From positions 3,336,641-3,400,640 of the forward strand of contig CP022585.1 in the NCBI GenBank assembly GCA_002243285.1: DNA of 64,000 nucleotides, written 5' to 3'. The notes under the pieces are model-generated. The model was not told the origin of the DNA. It saw nothing but the letters and a program-made list of their open reading frames with translations, and made no database searches. Source of the DNA: Candidatus Fluviicola riflensis. GTDB taxonomy: Bacteria; Bacteroidota; Bacteroidia; Flavobacteriales_D; Crocinitomicaceae. Position 1 is the stretch's first letter, and every line of letters begins with the position of its first letter. Below, piece after piece: positions 42,391 through 52,068 of the stretch. A program made the translations under genes and the position numbers.

Positions 42391-44850
42391 TTAGAAGTTA
42401 AACGCCCACCGTGCTCTCACACCCAGCGGACTGATATCCGGCGTCAGATGCGTAGCGCGCCAAACCAAATCTATTCGTCCCACTTTGAAAATATTTTCAA
42501 TTCCAACTGCCAGTTCCACATAAGGTATATCACCGAATTTCTTGGTGAAATCAGGCAAAAGCATCGCTTCCTGGTGGCGGTTACTGATTGCTCCATAAGT
42601 CATGCGGCCCGTTGTTACCAAACGCCATTGCAATTTTTTGATCAGCGGAATCCTGTCGAATAACAATCCTTCCCAATGCTGTTCGACCAATGCGCCAACA
42701 TAACGGTCGGAAATAAATTCAAAGAACGACAAGCGGTTAAACGAGTTGGTGTACAACCAATACGATTGCGAGCCTTCATGCACTTTCAGGAAAGGATAAG
42801 CCACTGTTCCGAAAATATAACCCGCCGTGATCTGGTAACGCAAACGGCCCAAAACACCCACTGTGCGAATGTGTTCCATCGAAAATTCGACTTTCTGGTA
42901 GTTGTAATCACTGCCGAAAACGCCTTTCACACCAAAAATTCCCTGCAACGAAAACACCGGGTATTTGGAACGAATCGAGGTACGATCAAACGCGCCGGCC
43001 AAAAATTCTTCATCTTTTGCCCAACGGAAACGCGTCGTGATTTCGGCTGTCTGGATCTTGGAAATGCGTTCGAGCACACCATCGGGATTGTAACGTTCGT
43101 AGTTGGCCAAACCAAGCGCCGTATACTCTTTCCATTCTACGCCTGCAAACAGAATGATGTCTTTGCCTATGTCTTTTTCGAGGTTGGAACCTACTTTGGC
43201 AACAAAGGTCAATTTGTCGAGCGGACCGGTGCGCAACAACGAACTAAACGTTGAACCAACCGAGGCTGCCGTTGGCGAAAGTCCCAGCTGCTCGATGTCG
43301 TAATTGTAATAATTGGTCCACATTCCCCGCTTTTTCGGTGTGATGTTGTAGCGAATAATTCCTCCGTACTTAAAACGTTCGTCGCCGAAACCGTAATACA
43401 GTTTCCCACCTATTTCAAATCGTCGCGAAAATGCATTCGATGTACGAATAGCCAAACCTGTCCTGAATTTTTCTACCGGATTCACGGCAATTAATGAGTG
43501 AACGGATCCAATCTCTATTTTCCCCAACGGATAATATCCCGTAGAAGCCATATAAGTCGCATTTTTCAGGAATTTAAAGAACGGATCGTTGTTGAGTGAA
43601 TCAGTCATCTCGTCGATGTCTTCTTCCTGTTCACTGAGCGGAATATGCCGATGCGCCGCCCAATAAGCATCGTCGCGGGTTTTGGCCCCTTCCTCAAACT
43701 CAACGGTATTATCCGACTTATAAAAATCATCCGTGTGAGCGGTATTGATCTCAAAATTGCGCCGTGACGTGTATTTTCGGCCATAAAAACCGTAAACTTC
43801 TGTTTTCTTGGTGATCTTGAGGTCGATGATCATTTTTTCCTCAGTGAGCATCCAGACTTCTTTTTCCACCTGGTCGAAATGATGTTCGAGGTACAGCGCC
43901 TGCACATAATTGATATTCGCCCATGGTGAAATGGATGCTTTGATGTTTTTAACGGCATACGTCGTGTCGTGGATCCACATTTCACCTTCAAAGGTCATGT
44001 CACCCGTACGTTTTGGTGTGAACCGCAATTTGTAGCACCACTGGTTATCGATGAAGGTCGAATCTTCGAGGTAGAATTTGTAATACGTGCGGGCAAAATT
44101 GGCCACCGGACTCACAAACGCCTTATTAAACAACACGATGTAATTATCGTAGATGTTGAAATCGAGGTACATTTCGCCCAAAAACTGATTAAGCTGCAGG
44201 TTTTCAATACCGGTAATGCGGGTAGCTGAAACCACTTCTTTCCGCTTTTTTGGGTTGTTCTTAAAATTGAACTGCGAAATATTTTCACTGAGAATCACAG
44301 GAAGATACGTTTCGCCACCGTCCACCGAATCGAGGTAACCAAGTACCAGGTCCAGGCGTTTTACCACATCTCTTTCCGTGAATTTATCCCCGATGTTGTT
44401 GAGGTCGATCTGAATCTTGTTGTACAACTCATACCCGTAAGAACCCAGTTTTTCGCGATTATTGATGGGTTTATTGGCGATTACTTTTTTATGAAGCGTG
44501 GTCGAAGGAAATTCATCGGGCGGACGAATAAATACTTCCTCAATATCATCGATCCGCACCTGCATTTTCACATTCATGATCTGCACCTGATCTTTTTGAA
44601 TGGCAAGTGTCATGACACGGTATCCCGACATAAAAAACTGAATACTGTCGGTAGCGTAATACGATTCGAGCACATAATTACCCAGCGTATCTGTCTCGAC
44701 CCCGATCTTGGAATCCTGGAACTGTACACGCACAAAAGGCAGGAGCTCCCCGGTTTCAGCATCGGTCACACGACCACTAATGCGGGTTTGTTGAGCCAAT
44801 AAAATCTGTGAAACACAGAGGAACGTAAGAAGTAAGCCTGTTAATCGCAT
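42391..44850 (-). CDS. Outer-membrane DUF5686 protein with carboxypeptidase-regulatory-like domain
   Basis: An 819-aa protein with signal peptide MRLTGLLLTFLCVSQILLAQ. A carboxypeptidase-like regulatory domain (about 21-105: ISGRVTDAETGELLPFVRVQ...DTLGNYVL...SGYRVMTLAI) precedes a long DUF5686 region. The C-terminal half alternates hydrophobic/polar strands typical of an outer-membrane beta barrel and ends in the aromatic ARWAFNF. The architecture is common in Bacteroidota; its cargo or function is unknown. It lies between lptB and tatC on the same strand, with gaps over 140 bases on both sides, so it is probably transcribed alone. Confidence 0.88.
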   Translation of the reverse strand: MRLTGLLLTFLCVSQILLAQQTRISGRVTDAETGELLPFVRVQFQDSKIGVETDTLGNYVLESYYATDSIQFFMSGYRVMTLAIQKDQVQIMNVKMQVRIDDIEEVFIRPPDEFPSTTLHKKVIANKPINNREKLGSYGYELYNKIQIDLNNIGDKFTERDVVKRLDLVLGYLDSVDGGETYLPVILSENISQFNFKNNPKKRKEVVSATRITGIENLQLNQFLGEMYLDFNIYDNYIVLFNKAFVSPVANFARTYYKFYLEDSTFIDNQWCYKLRFTPKRTGDMTFEGEMWIHDTTYAVKNIKASISPWANINYVQALYLEHHFDQVEKEVWMLTEEKMIIDLKITKKTEVYGFYGRKYTSRRNFEINTAHTDDFYKSDNTVEFEEGAKTRDDAYWAAHRHIPLSEQEEDIDEMTDSLNNDPFFKFLKNATYMASTGYYPLGKIEIGSVHSLIAVNPVEKFRTGLAIRTSNAFSRRFEIGGKLYYGFGDERFKYGGIIRYNITPKKRGMWTNYYNYDIEQLGLSPTAASVGSTFSSLLRTGPLDKLTFVAKVGSNLEKDIGKDIILFAGVEWKEYTALGLANYERYNPDGVLERISKIQTAEITTRFRWAKDEEFLAGAFDRTSIRSKYPVFSLQGIFGVKGVFGSDYNYQKVEFSMEHIRTVGVLGRLRYQITAGYIFGTVAYPFLKVHEGSQSYWLYTNSFNRLSFFEFISDRYVGALVEQHWEGLLFDRIPLIKKLQWRLVTTGRMTYGAISNRHQEAMLLPDFTKKFGDIPYVELAVGIENIFKVGRIDLVWRATHLTPDISPLGVRARWAFNF

Positions 44851-45037
44851 ATGAAGCCCTAAAATTAGGCAATAGATGCGAGAAAGAAAAGCTAGGAATT
44901 GTTAAATCAAAGTAGAATCAGGCAAGATAAAACTGTCGCCTCCTCGATAACTGCGCTAATGCTTGTTTTATTCAAAAGCTGCACTTTTTCTTCTCATAGG
45001 GAGGAGGCAGATTATACTCCTGAAAAATCAATTATGA

Positions 45038-45841
45038 TTACCCTTCACTTGCTCGTTTCTTCTCCACACGTACCACGACCAGAATACCGATCTCGTACAA
45101 TAAAAGGATAGGAATTGAAACAATGATCTGGCTGATCATATCCGGTGGTGTGATCACTGCCGCAAGCACCAATACCACTACAATGGAATGTTTGCGGTAT
45201 TTCTTTAAAAAGCCGGAAGAAATAATCCCGACCTTGGCGGTAATGTAAGCAATCACAGGTAACAGGAAAAACAAACCGGTGTAAAAAACCGTGGACAACA
45301 CCATGCTCATGTAAGAACTGATGGTGAAGTTATTCTTGATTTCTTTGGTGATCTGGTACGTTCCGAAAAACTGTACACTCATGGGAGTAACCACAAAATA
45401 ACCGAATAAGATTCCGAGGAAAAACAGCATACTCACGTAGAATACAATGCCTTTTACCATCTTTTTCTCATTGGCTTTCAGGCCCGGTTTCACAAAACTC
45501 CACAATTGATGGAACACGTACGGAAACGAAACGACCAAACCGCCCAGGAAACTCATCATCAAACCGTAAGAAAACTGGCCGCTGACGGTGGTACTCTGGA
45601 AGTCGACCGGAATCTCTTCCACACACATGAAGTTGAGGTATTTGCAGCAGAATTCGAACGTAACAAAATCTTTTTTACTCATGGAAATGAAGATGTTCCG
45701 CATGATCCAGTCCTGGTAGCACCAAATCACAATCGCCATGACAAGAATCACTGCAACCGATCTCACCAATCTCCAGCGAAGTTCCTCCAGGTGCTGGAGA
45801 AATGACATGCTCGTACTTTGCTCTTCGTTCTGCTCTTCCAT
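45038..45841 (-). CDS. tatC: Sec-independent protein translocase TatC
   Basis: The core receptor of the twin-arginine translocase. It is 267 aa from the ATG at 45841 (MEEQNEEQSTSMSFLQHLEELRWRL, with the conserved FLQHLEELR). Six membrane helices are present. The family motif FPYVFHQLWSFVKPGL appears in the second part, including the conserved FV.PGL. As usual in Bacteroidota, a longer first periplasmic loop with several Cys (FEFCCKYLNFMCVEE) is present. TatA is not nearby. A longer frame to 45919 has no support. Confidence 0.94.
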   Translation of the reverse strand: MEEQNEEQSTSMSFLQHLEELRWRLVRSVAVILVMAIVIWCYQDWIMRNIFISMSKKDFVTFEFCCKYLNFMCVEEIPVDFQSTTVSGQFSYGLMMSFLGGLVVSFPYVFHQLWSFVKPGLKANEKKMVKGIVFYVSMLFFLGILFGYFVVTPMSVQFFGTYQITKEIKNNFTISSYMSMVLSTVFYTGLFFLLPVIAYITAKVGIISSGFLKKYRKHSIVVVLVLAAVITPPDMISQIIVSIPILLLYEIGILVVVRVEKKRASEG

Positions 45842-46140
45842 AAATTCCGAGTGCAAAAGTAACGATTTTGTAGAACACAGGTACAATGGCGAAAGACAAG
45901 CTACATGTATTTTCACCACAAAAATTTCTTGAAGGTTGTTTCGGCATAAATGCGCGTGCTCTCCTTTTCACTTTTGTGTAAACTGAATGATTGGGACAAA
46001 CACAGGAGAGACCAAGAAAAGAGATTGTTTTTTTGAATCTTGTTTGACATAACCACTCAATAAGCTTAAAGACTCATCAACTCATTCATGGCAATATTTT
46101 TGTTCGAATCGAGTTAATTGAAACGTAGTTGACCTTGCCT

Positions 46141-46503
46141 ATGCTTAAACTAACATCTCTTGTTTTTTTGTTATGCCTCGCGATAAACGCATCCGGACAA
46201 CAGGATTCTGTTTCCTTGTTAAAAACCCGCGAAAGTTTTTGGAATCTTACCGATACAACCATCAGAAACGAAATAGCTTCCTTCAACCGGAAAGGTGATT
46301 CCATCAAACAACGGGCGGCCGTGAAAGCGGTGGAAATGATCGAAATTCCGTTGATTTCCTGTTCGGACACCGTAGCCAATTTCCATTTAAAGTCGGCGTA
46401 TATTCATTTGTACTTTTCGGACTTTGACGTAACCGAACATCAGCGCACCTATACCGATAAAAACAACGATACACTTGTTACGATTGGTTTGTTTAGTTTT
46501 TAA
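46141..46503 (+). CDS. Small exported protein
   Basis: A 120-aa protein from the ATG at 46141 (a TTG four codons upstream is also open). Signal peptide MLKLTSLVFLLCLAINASGQ. The mature part is polar with one Cys and an FWNLTDTTIRNEIASFNRKG helix, then a beta-rich end (YIHLYFSDFDV...TLVTIGLF). No family is recognised. It is isolated; the direct-repeat copy near 46600 and rhuM follow. Confidence 0.6.
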   Translation: MLKLTSLVFLLCLAINASGQQDSVSLLKTRESFWNLTDTTIRNEIASFNRKGDSIKQRAAVKAVEMIEIPLISCSDTVANFHLKSAYIHLYFSDFDVTEHQRTYTDKNNDTLVTIGLFSF

Positions 46504-46599
46504 GTTTATTGAACTGGAACTTAAAACTCAATCAACTTAAAAACGATGCAACTCCGTGTCGAATTCCTACCTTCGCAGCAGCATGATTTTTTTTCAATT

Positions 46600-46647
46600 T
46601 CCCTTTCACAAACTCAACTTTTTGCTTAAATTCAGGTAAATCATGAA
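46600..46647 (+). repeat. Direct repeat, copy of the helicase 5' leader
   Basis: TCCCTTTCACAAACTCAAC, a T-run, GCTTAA and GTAAATCATGAA match 47784-47832, the leader and start codon of the Pif1-like gene, at about 44 of 49 positions. In this copy the ATG opens a five-codon frame. The two copies flank rhuM. Confidence 0.8.
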
Positions 46648-46710
46648 AGAAAACGAATGATAGTATTCGTGATAAAGTAACTTTCATAAAACACAAAATG
46701 AATCGATAAA

Positions 46711-47733
46711 ATGAATTTGGAGAACACGCAAAACTTTCTTTTTTACGCAAATCCCAACGGAAAAGATACTATACAGGTTGTTGTTGATGAAAAAAACGAA
46801 ACTGTTTGGACAACACAAAAAGGGATGTCCGAACTATTTGAGGTAGATAGAACAGTTGTTACCAAGCATTTGAAAAACATTTATGCCGAAGGTGAACTTC
46901 ATAAAGTGTCAACTAGTGCAAAAATTGCACTAGTTCAAAAAGAAGGTGATCGCGAGGTAAGTAGAGAAGTGGAATATTATAATCTCGACGCCATCATATC
47001 AGTTGGTTATCGTGTAAATTCTCAGAGTGCTACCAGATTCCGGATTTGGGCAACGGGTGTTTTGAGAGAATACCTGGTAAAAGGTTTTGTAATTGATGAT
47101 GATCGATTAAAACAAGGTGAATCATTGTTTAACAAAGATTATTTTGACGAGTTAATCGACCGCATCCGGGAAATCCGTGCGAGTGAAAGACGCTTTTATC
47201 TGAAAATAACAGATATTTATGAGCAGTGTAGTATCGATTATAAGAAGGATACCGAACTAACACAAAAATTCTTCAGGACTGTACAAAACAAACTACATTG
47301 GGCTATTACCGGAAAAACTGCGGCACAACTTATTGCAGAAAGAGTTGACTCATCAAAACCGAATATGGGCTTGCAAACCTGGAGAAATTCACCTAACGGG
47401 AAAATTTTGAAATCGGATGTTTCTGTTGCCAAAAACTACCTCATCGAAAAAGAAATTAAAGAACTCGAGCGAATCGTTACCATGTATCTTGACTATGCAG
47501 AAAATCAGGCGAATCGAAAAATACCGATGAAAATGAAAGATTGGATTTCCAAATTGGATGCGTTCCTGGAATTTAATGAATACCAGATTTTGGCTGATGC
47601 CGGCAGCGTAAAACAGGAAGTCGCAAGAAGTTTAGCTGAAAATGAGTACGATAAATTTCGAATAGTACAGGATTCAACTTTTGTAAGTGACTTCGAAAAG
47701 CAAACGAAAAACATTTCAGCTAAAAAAAAATAA
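46711..47733 (+). CDS. rhuM: RhuM-family protein
   Basis: A 340-aa protein of the virulence RhuM family. The N-terminal half has a winged-helix-like KGMSELFEVDRTVVTKHLKNIYAEGEL, then REVEYYNLDAIISVGYRVNSQSATRFRIWATGVLREYL, the family signature. A helical C-terminal half includes LKITDIYEQCSIDY and TAAQLIAERVD. RhuM genes are mobile and frequent in defence islands and restriction loci; their molecular role is not settled. It is flanked by direct repeats that duplicate the leader of the next gene, so it looks like an insertion. ATG at 46711. Confidence 0.88.
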   Translation: MNLENTQNFLFYANPNGKDTIQVVVDEKNETVWTTQKGMSELFEVDRTVVTKHLKNIYAEGELHKVSTSAKIALVQKEGDREVSREVEYYNLDAIISVGYRVNSQSATRFRIWATGVLREYLVKGFVIDDDRLKQGESLFNKDYFDELIDRIREIRASERRFYLKITDIYEQCSIDYKKDTELTQKFFRTVQNKLHWAITGKTAAQLIAERVDSSKPNMGLQTWRNSPNGKILKSDVSVAKNYLIEKEIKELERIVTMYLDYAENQANRKIPMKMKDWISKLDAFLEFNEYQILADAGSVKQEVARSLAENEYDKFRIVQDSTFVSDFEKQTKNISAKKK

Positions 47734-47783
47734 AACCTTGCAAAGTTTTTTCACTAGTTATGATTCCATGAAAATAATAGATC

Positions 47784-47832
47784 TCCCTTTCACAAACTCA
47801 ACTTTTTTGCTTAACTACAAGTAAATCATGAA
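47784..47832 (+). repeat. Direct repeat at the helicase start
   Basis: Second copy of the 46600-46647 repeat. It contains the real leader and ATG (47828) of the Pif1-like helicase gene. Confidence 0.8.
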
Positions 47833-50149
47833 TACATTATCAGAAGCTATAAGCAATCCGGCGGAGTTTACGGAACGATTTATCAACCAGACAAACCGCT
47901 CGGTTTTTTTAACCGGAAAAGCAGGTACAGGTAAAACAACCCTGCTGCGAAAAATCGTCGATTCTACGCACAAACAAACCGTTATTGTGGCGCCAACAGG
48001 CATTGCCGCACTCAACGCGGGCGGCGTGACGATTCACTCGTTTTTTCAATTGCCGTTCGGTGGTTTTATCCCCGAATTCATTCATCCGCCACAATACAAC
48101 TCGGCGGTGAAGTTTGAAACCAAAGATTCACTCAAGCGCCATTTTCGGCATAGCGGGCCGCGGCAGCAACTCTTTCGTTCCATGGAATTACTCATCATCG
48201 ATGAGGTGAGTATGTTGCGCGCCGACCTGCTTGATGCCATGGATTGGACCTTGCGGAACGTGCGCAAAAACAACACACCGTTCGGTGGCGTTCAGGTATT
48301 GTTTATCGGGGATTTGCTGCAATTGCCACCGGTTGTAAAAAACGAAGAATGGAGTGTGCTGCGCAATCATTACAACGGACTGTTTTTCTTTCACGCACGT
48401 GTCATTCACGAACAACCGCCGTTGTATATTGAGTTATCGACCATTTACCGTCAGCAGGACAGCGATTTTATCCAGGTACTCAACAACCTGCGTAACAATG
48501 AAGTATCGGCCGCTGATATGGAAATCCTGAACCGGTTTGTACGTCCTGATTTTGATCCTTCCGAACACGAAGGAACCATTACATTGACTACACACAACGC
48601 CAAAGCTGATGATATCAATGCAGGCGCTTTGAAATCGCTAGAAGGCAAATCGACATTTTACGAAGCCATTGTGCAGGGCGACTTTCCGCCACATTTGTTT
48701 CCGCTCGAAATGCAGCTGGAACTCAAAGTCGGGGCGCAGGTCATGTTTATCAAAAACGATATTTCATTCGAGAAAAATTTCTACAACGGAAAAATTGGCC
48801 GGATCGAATCGATTTCCGAGAAAGAAATTTTCGTGCATTTCCCCGAAGAAAACCGTACCATCGAGGTACAGCATTACGAATGGGAAAATATCAAATATAC
48901 GGTCAGTGAAAGCACCGGTGAAATCACTGAAGAAGTACAGGGAACCTTTGTTCATTATCCGCTGAAACTCGCGTGGGCGATTACCGTTCACAAAAGCCAG
49001 GGCTTGACCTTCGACAAAGCGGTATTGGATGTATCGCAGGTTTTCGCGCCGGGACAAGCCTACGTGGCGCTTTCGCGTTTGCGCTCGCTGCAGGGATTGG
49101 TGTTGCTGAAACCAATTTCAATGAACGGCCTTTCCAACGACCAGCAAGTAGTGGCCTACGCCGAACAAAAAGCCAATGAACATCAGCTTTCCTCGTTCCT
49201 GGAACAGGGAACCAAACATTATTTATACAACACACTCAGCGCGGCTTTCGATTGGTATGATTTGGCCAGCGCATGGATGATTTTGGAAAACAGCTATAAA
49301 CTGGCTAGCCCCAAAACCGAAAAAGGAAAAGATAAAACCTGGGTTGCGCATCAAAGTCAGGCCATTCAGTCGACTATCGAACCGGCGAAGAAATTTGTGG
49401 CACAACTCACCAATCAATTTGTGAAACCGCAGATGGATTGGAATTTTATTCATGAACGGATCCAGGCGGCTTACACGTACTTTTTCAAACCACTCGATGG
49501 TGTTTATTATTCCCTGTTGAAACGGATGGCTGAATTGCAGCTCATCAAAAAAACCAAACAATACGTCGACGAGCTCGAAGAATTGGAGCAACAAACATTG
49601 GAAGTCATTCTGCGCTTAAAAAAAGTGCGTTTGCTTGTAGAAGCTGTAACAGCAGGACGTGAACTGACAAAAGAAGCCGTTTGGAACGAAGAACTGAAAC
49701 ATTACAAGCTAGCCAAAATCGCAATTATCAAACAAGAGTTGCGCGAAAAACCATCATTGCTCGATCCAACCGATTTGCACGACGATTTCAGTCACATCTT
49801 GTCAGACGAAAAACCGAAGAAAGGTAAAGCCGGAAAAGCGGAGAAAAAGGAAAAGAAAACAACGTACGAACAAACACTGGAACTTTTCCGTGAAGGAAAG
49901 CCGCTGGACGAAATTGCGCGTATCCGCCAAATGACCATCGGCACCATTTATAGCCATTTCATGAACCTGATCAAACAGGAACAGGTTGAACTGGACGAAA
50001 TTATGGCACCGAGCCGCATCCGCGAACTGGAAAGCTACTTCGATGAAGTGAAAGAGCAAAATCAATCCTTGTCGCAACTCAAAGAAAAATTGGGTGATAA
50101 AGTTACCTGGGAAGAGCTGAAGTTGTACCAGGCGTCGACGATTCGATAG
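47828..50149 (+). CDS. Pif1-like DNA helicase with C-terminal HTH
   Basis: A 773-aa SF1B helicase. Walker A is GKAGTGKTT (30-38), followed by VIVAPTGIAALNAGGVTIHSFF and Walker B LLIIDEVSMLRADLLD, both diagnostic for the Pif1/RecD-like group. The C-terminal helicase motif is LAWAITVHKSQGLTFDKAVLD...QAYVALSRLR. After about residue 440 comes an extension ending in a Lys-rich linker and a RecQ-like helix-turn-helix domain (TYEQTLELFREGKPLDEIARIRQMTIGTIYSHF). The family unwinds G-quadruplexes and stalled forks; the HTH may place it at specific structures. It stands alone apart from the rhuM insertion upstream. Confidence 0.92.
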   Translation: MNTLSEAISNPAEFTERFINQTNRSVFLTGKAGTGKTTLLRKIVDSTHKQTVIVAPTGIAALNAGGVTIHSFFQLPFGGFIPEFIHPPQYNSAVKFETKDSLKRHFRHSGPRQQLFRSMELLIIDEVSMLRADLLDAMDWTLRNVRKNNTPFGGVQVLFIGDLLQLPPVVKNEEWSVLRNHYNGLFFFHARVIHEQPPLYIELSTIYRQQDSDFIQVLNNLRNNEVSAADMEILNRFVRPDFDPSEHEGTITLTTHNAKADDINAGALKSLEGKSTFYEAIVQGDFPPHLFPLEMQLELKVGAQVMFIKNDISFEKNFYNGKIGRIESISEKEIFVHFPEENRTIEVQHYEWENIKYTVSESTGEITEEVQGTFVHYPLKLAWAITVHKSQGLTFDKAVLDVSQVFAPGQAYVALSRLRSLQGLVLLKPISMNGLSNDQQVVAYAEQKANEHQLSSFLEQGTKHYLYNTLSAAFDWYDLASAWMILENSYKLASPKTEKGKDKTWVAHQSQAIQSTIEPAKKFVAQLTNQFVKPQMDWNFIHERIQAAYTYFFKPLDGVYYSLLKRMAELQLIKKTKQYVDELEELEQQTLEVILRLKKVRLLVEAVTAGRELTKEAVWNEELKHYKLAKIAIIKQELREKPSLLDPTDLHDDFSHILSDEKPKKGKAGKAEKKEKKTTYEQTLELFREGKPLDEIARIRQMTIGTIYSHFMNLIKQEQVELDEIMAPSRIRELESYFDEVKEQNQSLSQLKEKLGDKVTWEELKLYQASTIR

Positions 50150-50163
50150 TGGCGATATTGTCC

Positions 50164-50314
50164 GTCCCGTAGGGACGTAATATGGTAACTATTGACTCTT
50201 TTTATGAGACTCACCCCGTAGGGGTGAGACAAAAATGTGTTGTTATATTCCGACCCTACGGGGCGGATGCTAATGATCTACATGATGTGCTAAAATATCA
50301 CGTCCCTACGGGAC
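50164..50314. repeat. CCGTAGGGACG-type element with inverted ends
   Basis: Ends 50164-50183 and 50295-50314 are inverted copies (19 of 20 positions), each with the palindromic CCCGTAGGG. Two more units (GACTCACCCCGTAGGGGTG; GACCCTACGGGGCGG) lie inside. A 70-codon frame through it is spurious. Confidence 0.65.
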
Positions 50315-50390
50315 TGTTTGAAATAAGAATATTAGATGAAAGTTCCCACAAACTTTCCCTAACTTTGATTCCAACAACAATCACTGTACT

Positions 50391-52016
50391 ATGAAAATCA
50401 ACACGCTCATATTACTAGCCGGAATGACGCTTCTGTCGTTCTTCGGAAACGCTCAAATTGTGCAATTAGGCGATGATACTACCGTTTGTGGTGGCACACA
50501 AATCACACTTGTATCCACAGCACCAGATTCCAGCCTGTTTTTGCTGGTTCCGAATATGACCACGATTGATTTGGATGACGATCAATATTCCGGTGTGATC
50601 CCGATTGGTTTTGACTTTTCGTTTTACGATTCCACCTATACGCAGCTGGTGATTGGTTCCAATGGCGTAGTTACCTTTGATACTGCGTATGCAGCACAAT
50701 ATTGTCCTTGGGCCATTGATCAGGCAGTTCCGACGGCGGCTTACCACAAAAACAGCATTATGGCTCCATTGATGGATTTAACGTCCAGTACCGTGATCAA
50801 ATATGGCGTTATTGGTACAGCTCCCAATCGTCAATTCGTTGTGATGTATTTCCCGATTGCCTACAGCTGCAATATTTCCTGCTGGCTTATGGCGGTTGTA
50901 CTCAGCGAAGGAAGCAACGAAATCGAAGTTCACTTGAAAAATAAACCGTTGTGCACCACATGGAACAACGGCGCCGCGATTGAAGGAATTCAAAACGCTG
51001 ACGGAACCATTGCACATGTAGTTCCGGGGCGCAATTTTCCCACTTCATGGTCGTGTGGAAGCGACGGACAAAAATGGACACCTTCTGGTCCTTCTGATTA
51101 TACCGTTACCAACATTCCGTACCAGTTTGTGATCGATTCGACCTTTGAAATTTATTGGTCGGTGATGGACCAGGAGTATCCTTACAGTGATTCCCTGACG
51201 TTTACGATCGGTGAAAATCAAAGTGGTTTTGCTTACGTTGGCGTTGCGTCTTCCGATTTATGTCCGGATTTGCCTGTCGCGCTCTCGGATAGTTCGATGA
51301 TCGTATCCGGTTCGGGCGTTTCTTTCAGCGCAGTGATCACGCACGAAACATGCATGGGTGCTGATAACGGAATGGTGACGCTGAATATTTCTTCGGCTGC
51401 ACAACCTGTGACACTCACTTGGGAAGGAAATACTACCAATCAGACAAGTTTCACCGATTTATCTCCCGGAACCTATTATTTCTCAGGAGTTGATGCAAAC
51501 GGTTGCACCGGCGAAGATTCTGTCACTATTTTGGGAAGTACACTTCCTATTTCGGCAACTTATACAACTACGCCTGAAGTGCAGGGAGACGACGGAACCC
51601 TTACTGTAACTGCTTCGGGCGGAACACCACCTTATATTTATTCACTCGGCGGGCCTTTCCAATCGGGCAATTTCTTTGATGATCTTGCGGGCGGAACCTA
51701 TACATTGACTATCCATGACTTGTACGATTGCGTATGGACAACCACTGTCACCGTTCCTTCGGTGATTGGAATAGCAGAACAAACCACCCAAGAAATTGTT
51801 TTTTGGCCGAATCCTGCTAAAGAGGAATTGCATGTATTTACGGGTGAACAAACCTATACGGTAAGTGTATATACAGTTGCGGGCAAAAAGTGCATTGAAA
51901 CGGTGGTGAGCGGAAATCAGCTAATTGATTTGACAAAACTGCAAGCGGGCATGTATTCTATTATCTTTAAATCCGAAAACGCAATTGATTTAAACGGAAA
52001 GCTGATCAAAGAATAA
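50391..52016 (+). CDS. Secreted T9SS cargo protein with SprB-like repeat
   Basis: A 541-aa protein with signal peptide MKINTLILLAGMTLLSFFGNAQ. Residues about 25-290 form a beta-rich domain with TVCGGTQITLVSTAPDSSLF and an integrin-like IGSNGVVTF, common in gliding-associated adhesins. At about 310-385 is a SprB-type repeat (HETCMGADNGMVTLNISSAAQPVTLTW...SPGTYYFSGVDANGC), with a second partial one after it. The end is a type A sorting domain: FWPNPAKEELHV, YTVAGKKCIE and LQAGMYSIIF. It is likely surface-exposed through the type IX system. A 52-base gap separates it from the SH3 protein, and they may be cotranscribed. Confidence 0.9.
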   Translation: MKINTLILLAGMTLLSFFGNAQIVQLGDDTTVCGGTQITLVSTAPDSSLFLLVPNMTTIDLDDDQYSGVIPIGFDFSFYDSTYTQLVIGSNGVVTFDTAYAAQYCPWAIDQAVPTAAYHKNSIMAPLMDLTSSTVIKYGVIGTAPNRQFVVMYFPIAYSCNISCWLMAVVLSEGSNEIEVHLKNKPLCTTWNNGAAIEGIQNADGTIAHVVPGRNFPTSWSCGSDGQKWTPSGPSDYTVTNIPYQFVIDSTFEIYWSVMDQEYPYSDSLTFTIGENQSGFAYVGVASSDLCPDLPVALSDSSMIVSGSGVSFSAVITHETCMGADNGMVTLNISSAAQPVTLTWEGNTTNQTSFTDLSPGTYYFSGVDANGCTGEDSVTILGSTLPISATYTTTPEVQGDDGTLTVTASGGTPPYIYSLGGPFQSGNFFDDLAGGTYTLTIHDLYDCVWTTTVTVPSVIGIAEQTTQEIVFWPNPAKEELHVFTGEQTYTVSVYTVAGKKCIETVVSGNQLIDLTKLQAGMYSIIFKSENAIDLNGKLIKE

Positions 52017-52068
52017 ATGAGCACGGTTCTTGCTCAATCAATTTAAACAATAACGACCAATACGAATT

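Noticed and set aside
50182-50394. 70-codon plus-strand frame before the T9SS cargo gene
   Set aside because: It is made of the CCGTAGGGACG repeat and overlaps the real start at 50391.
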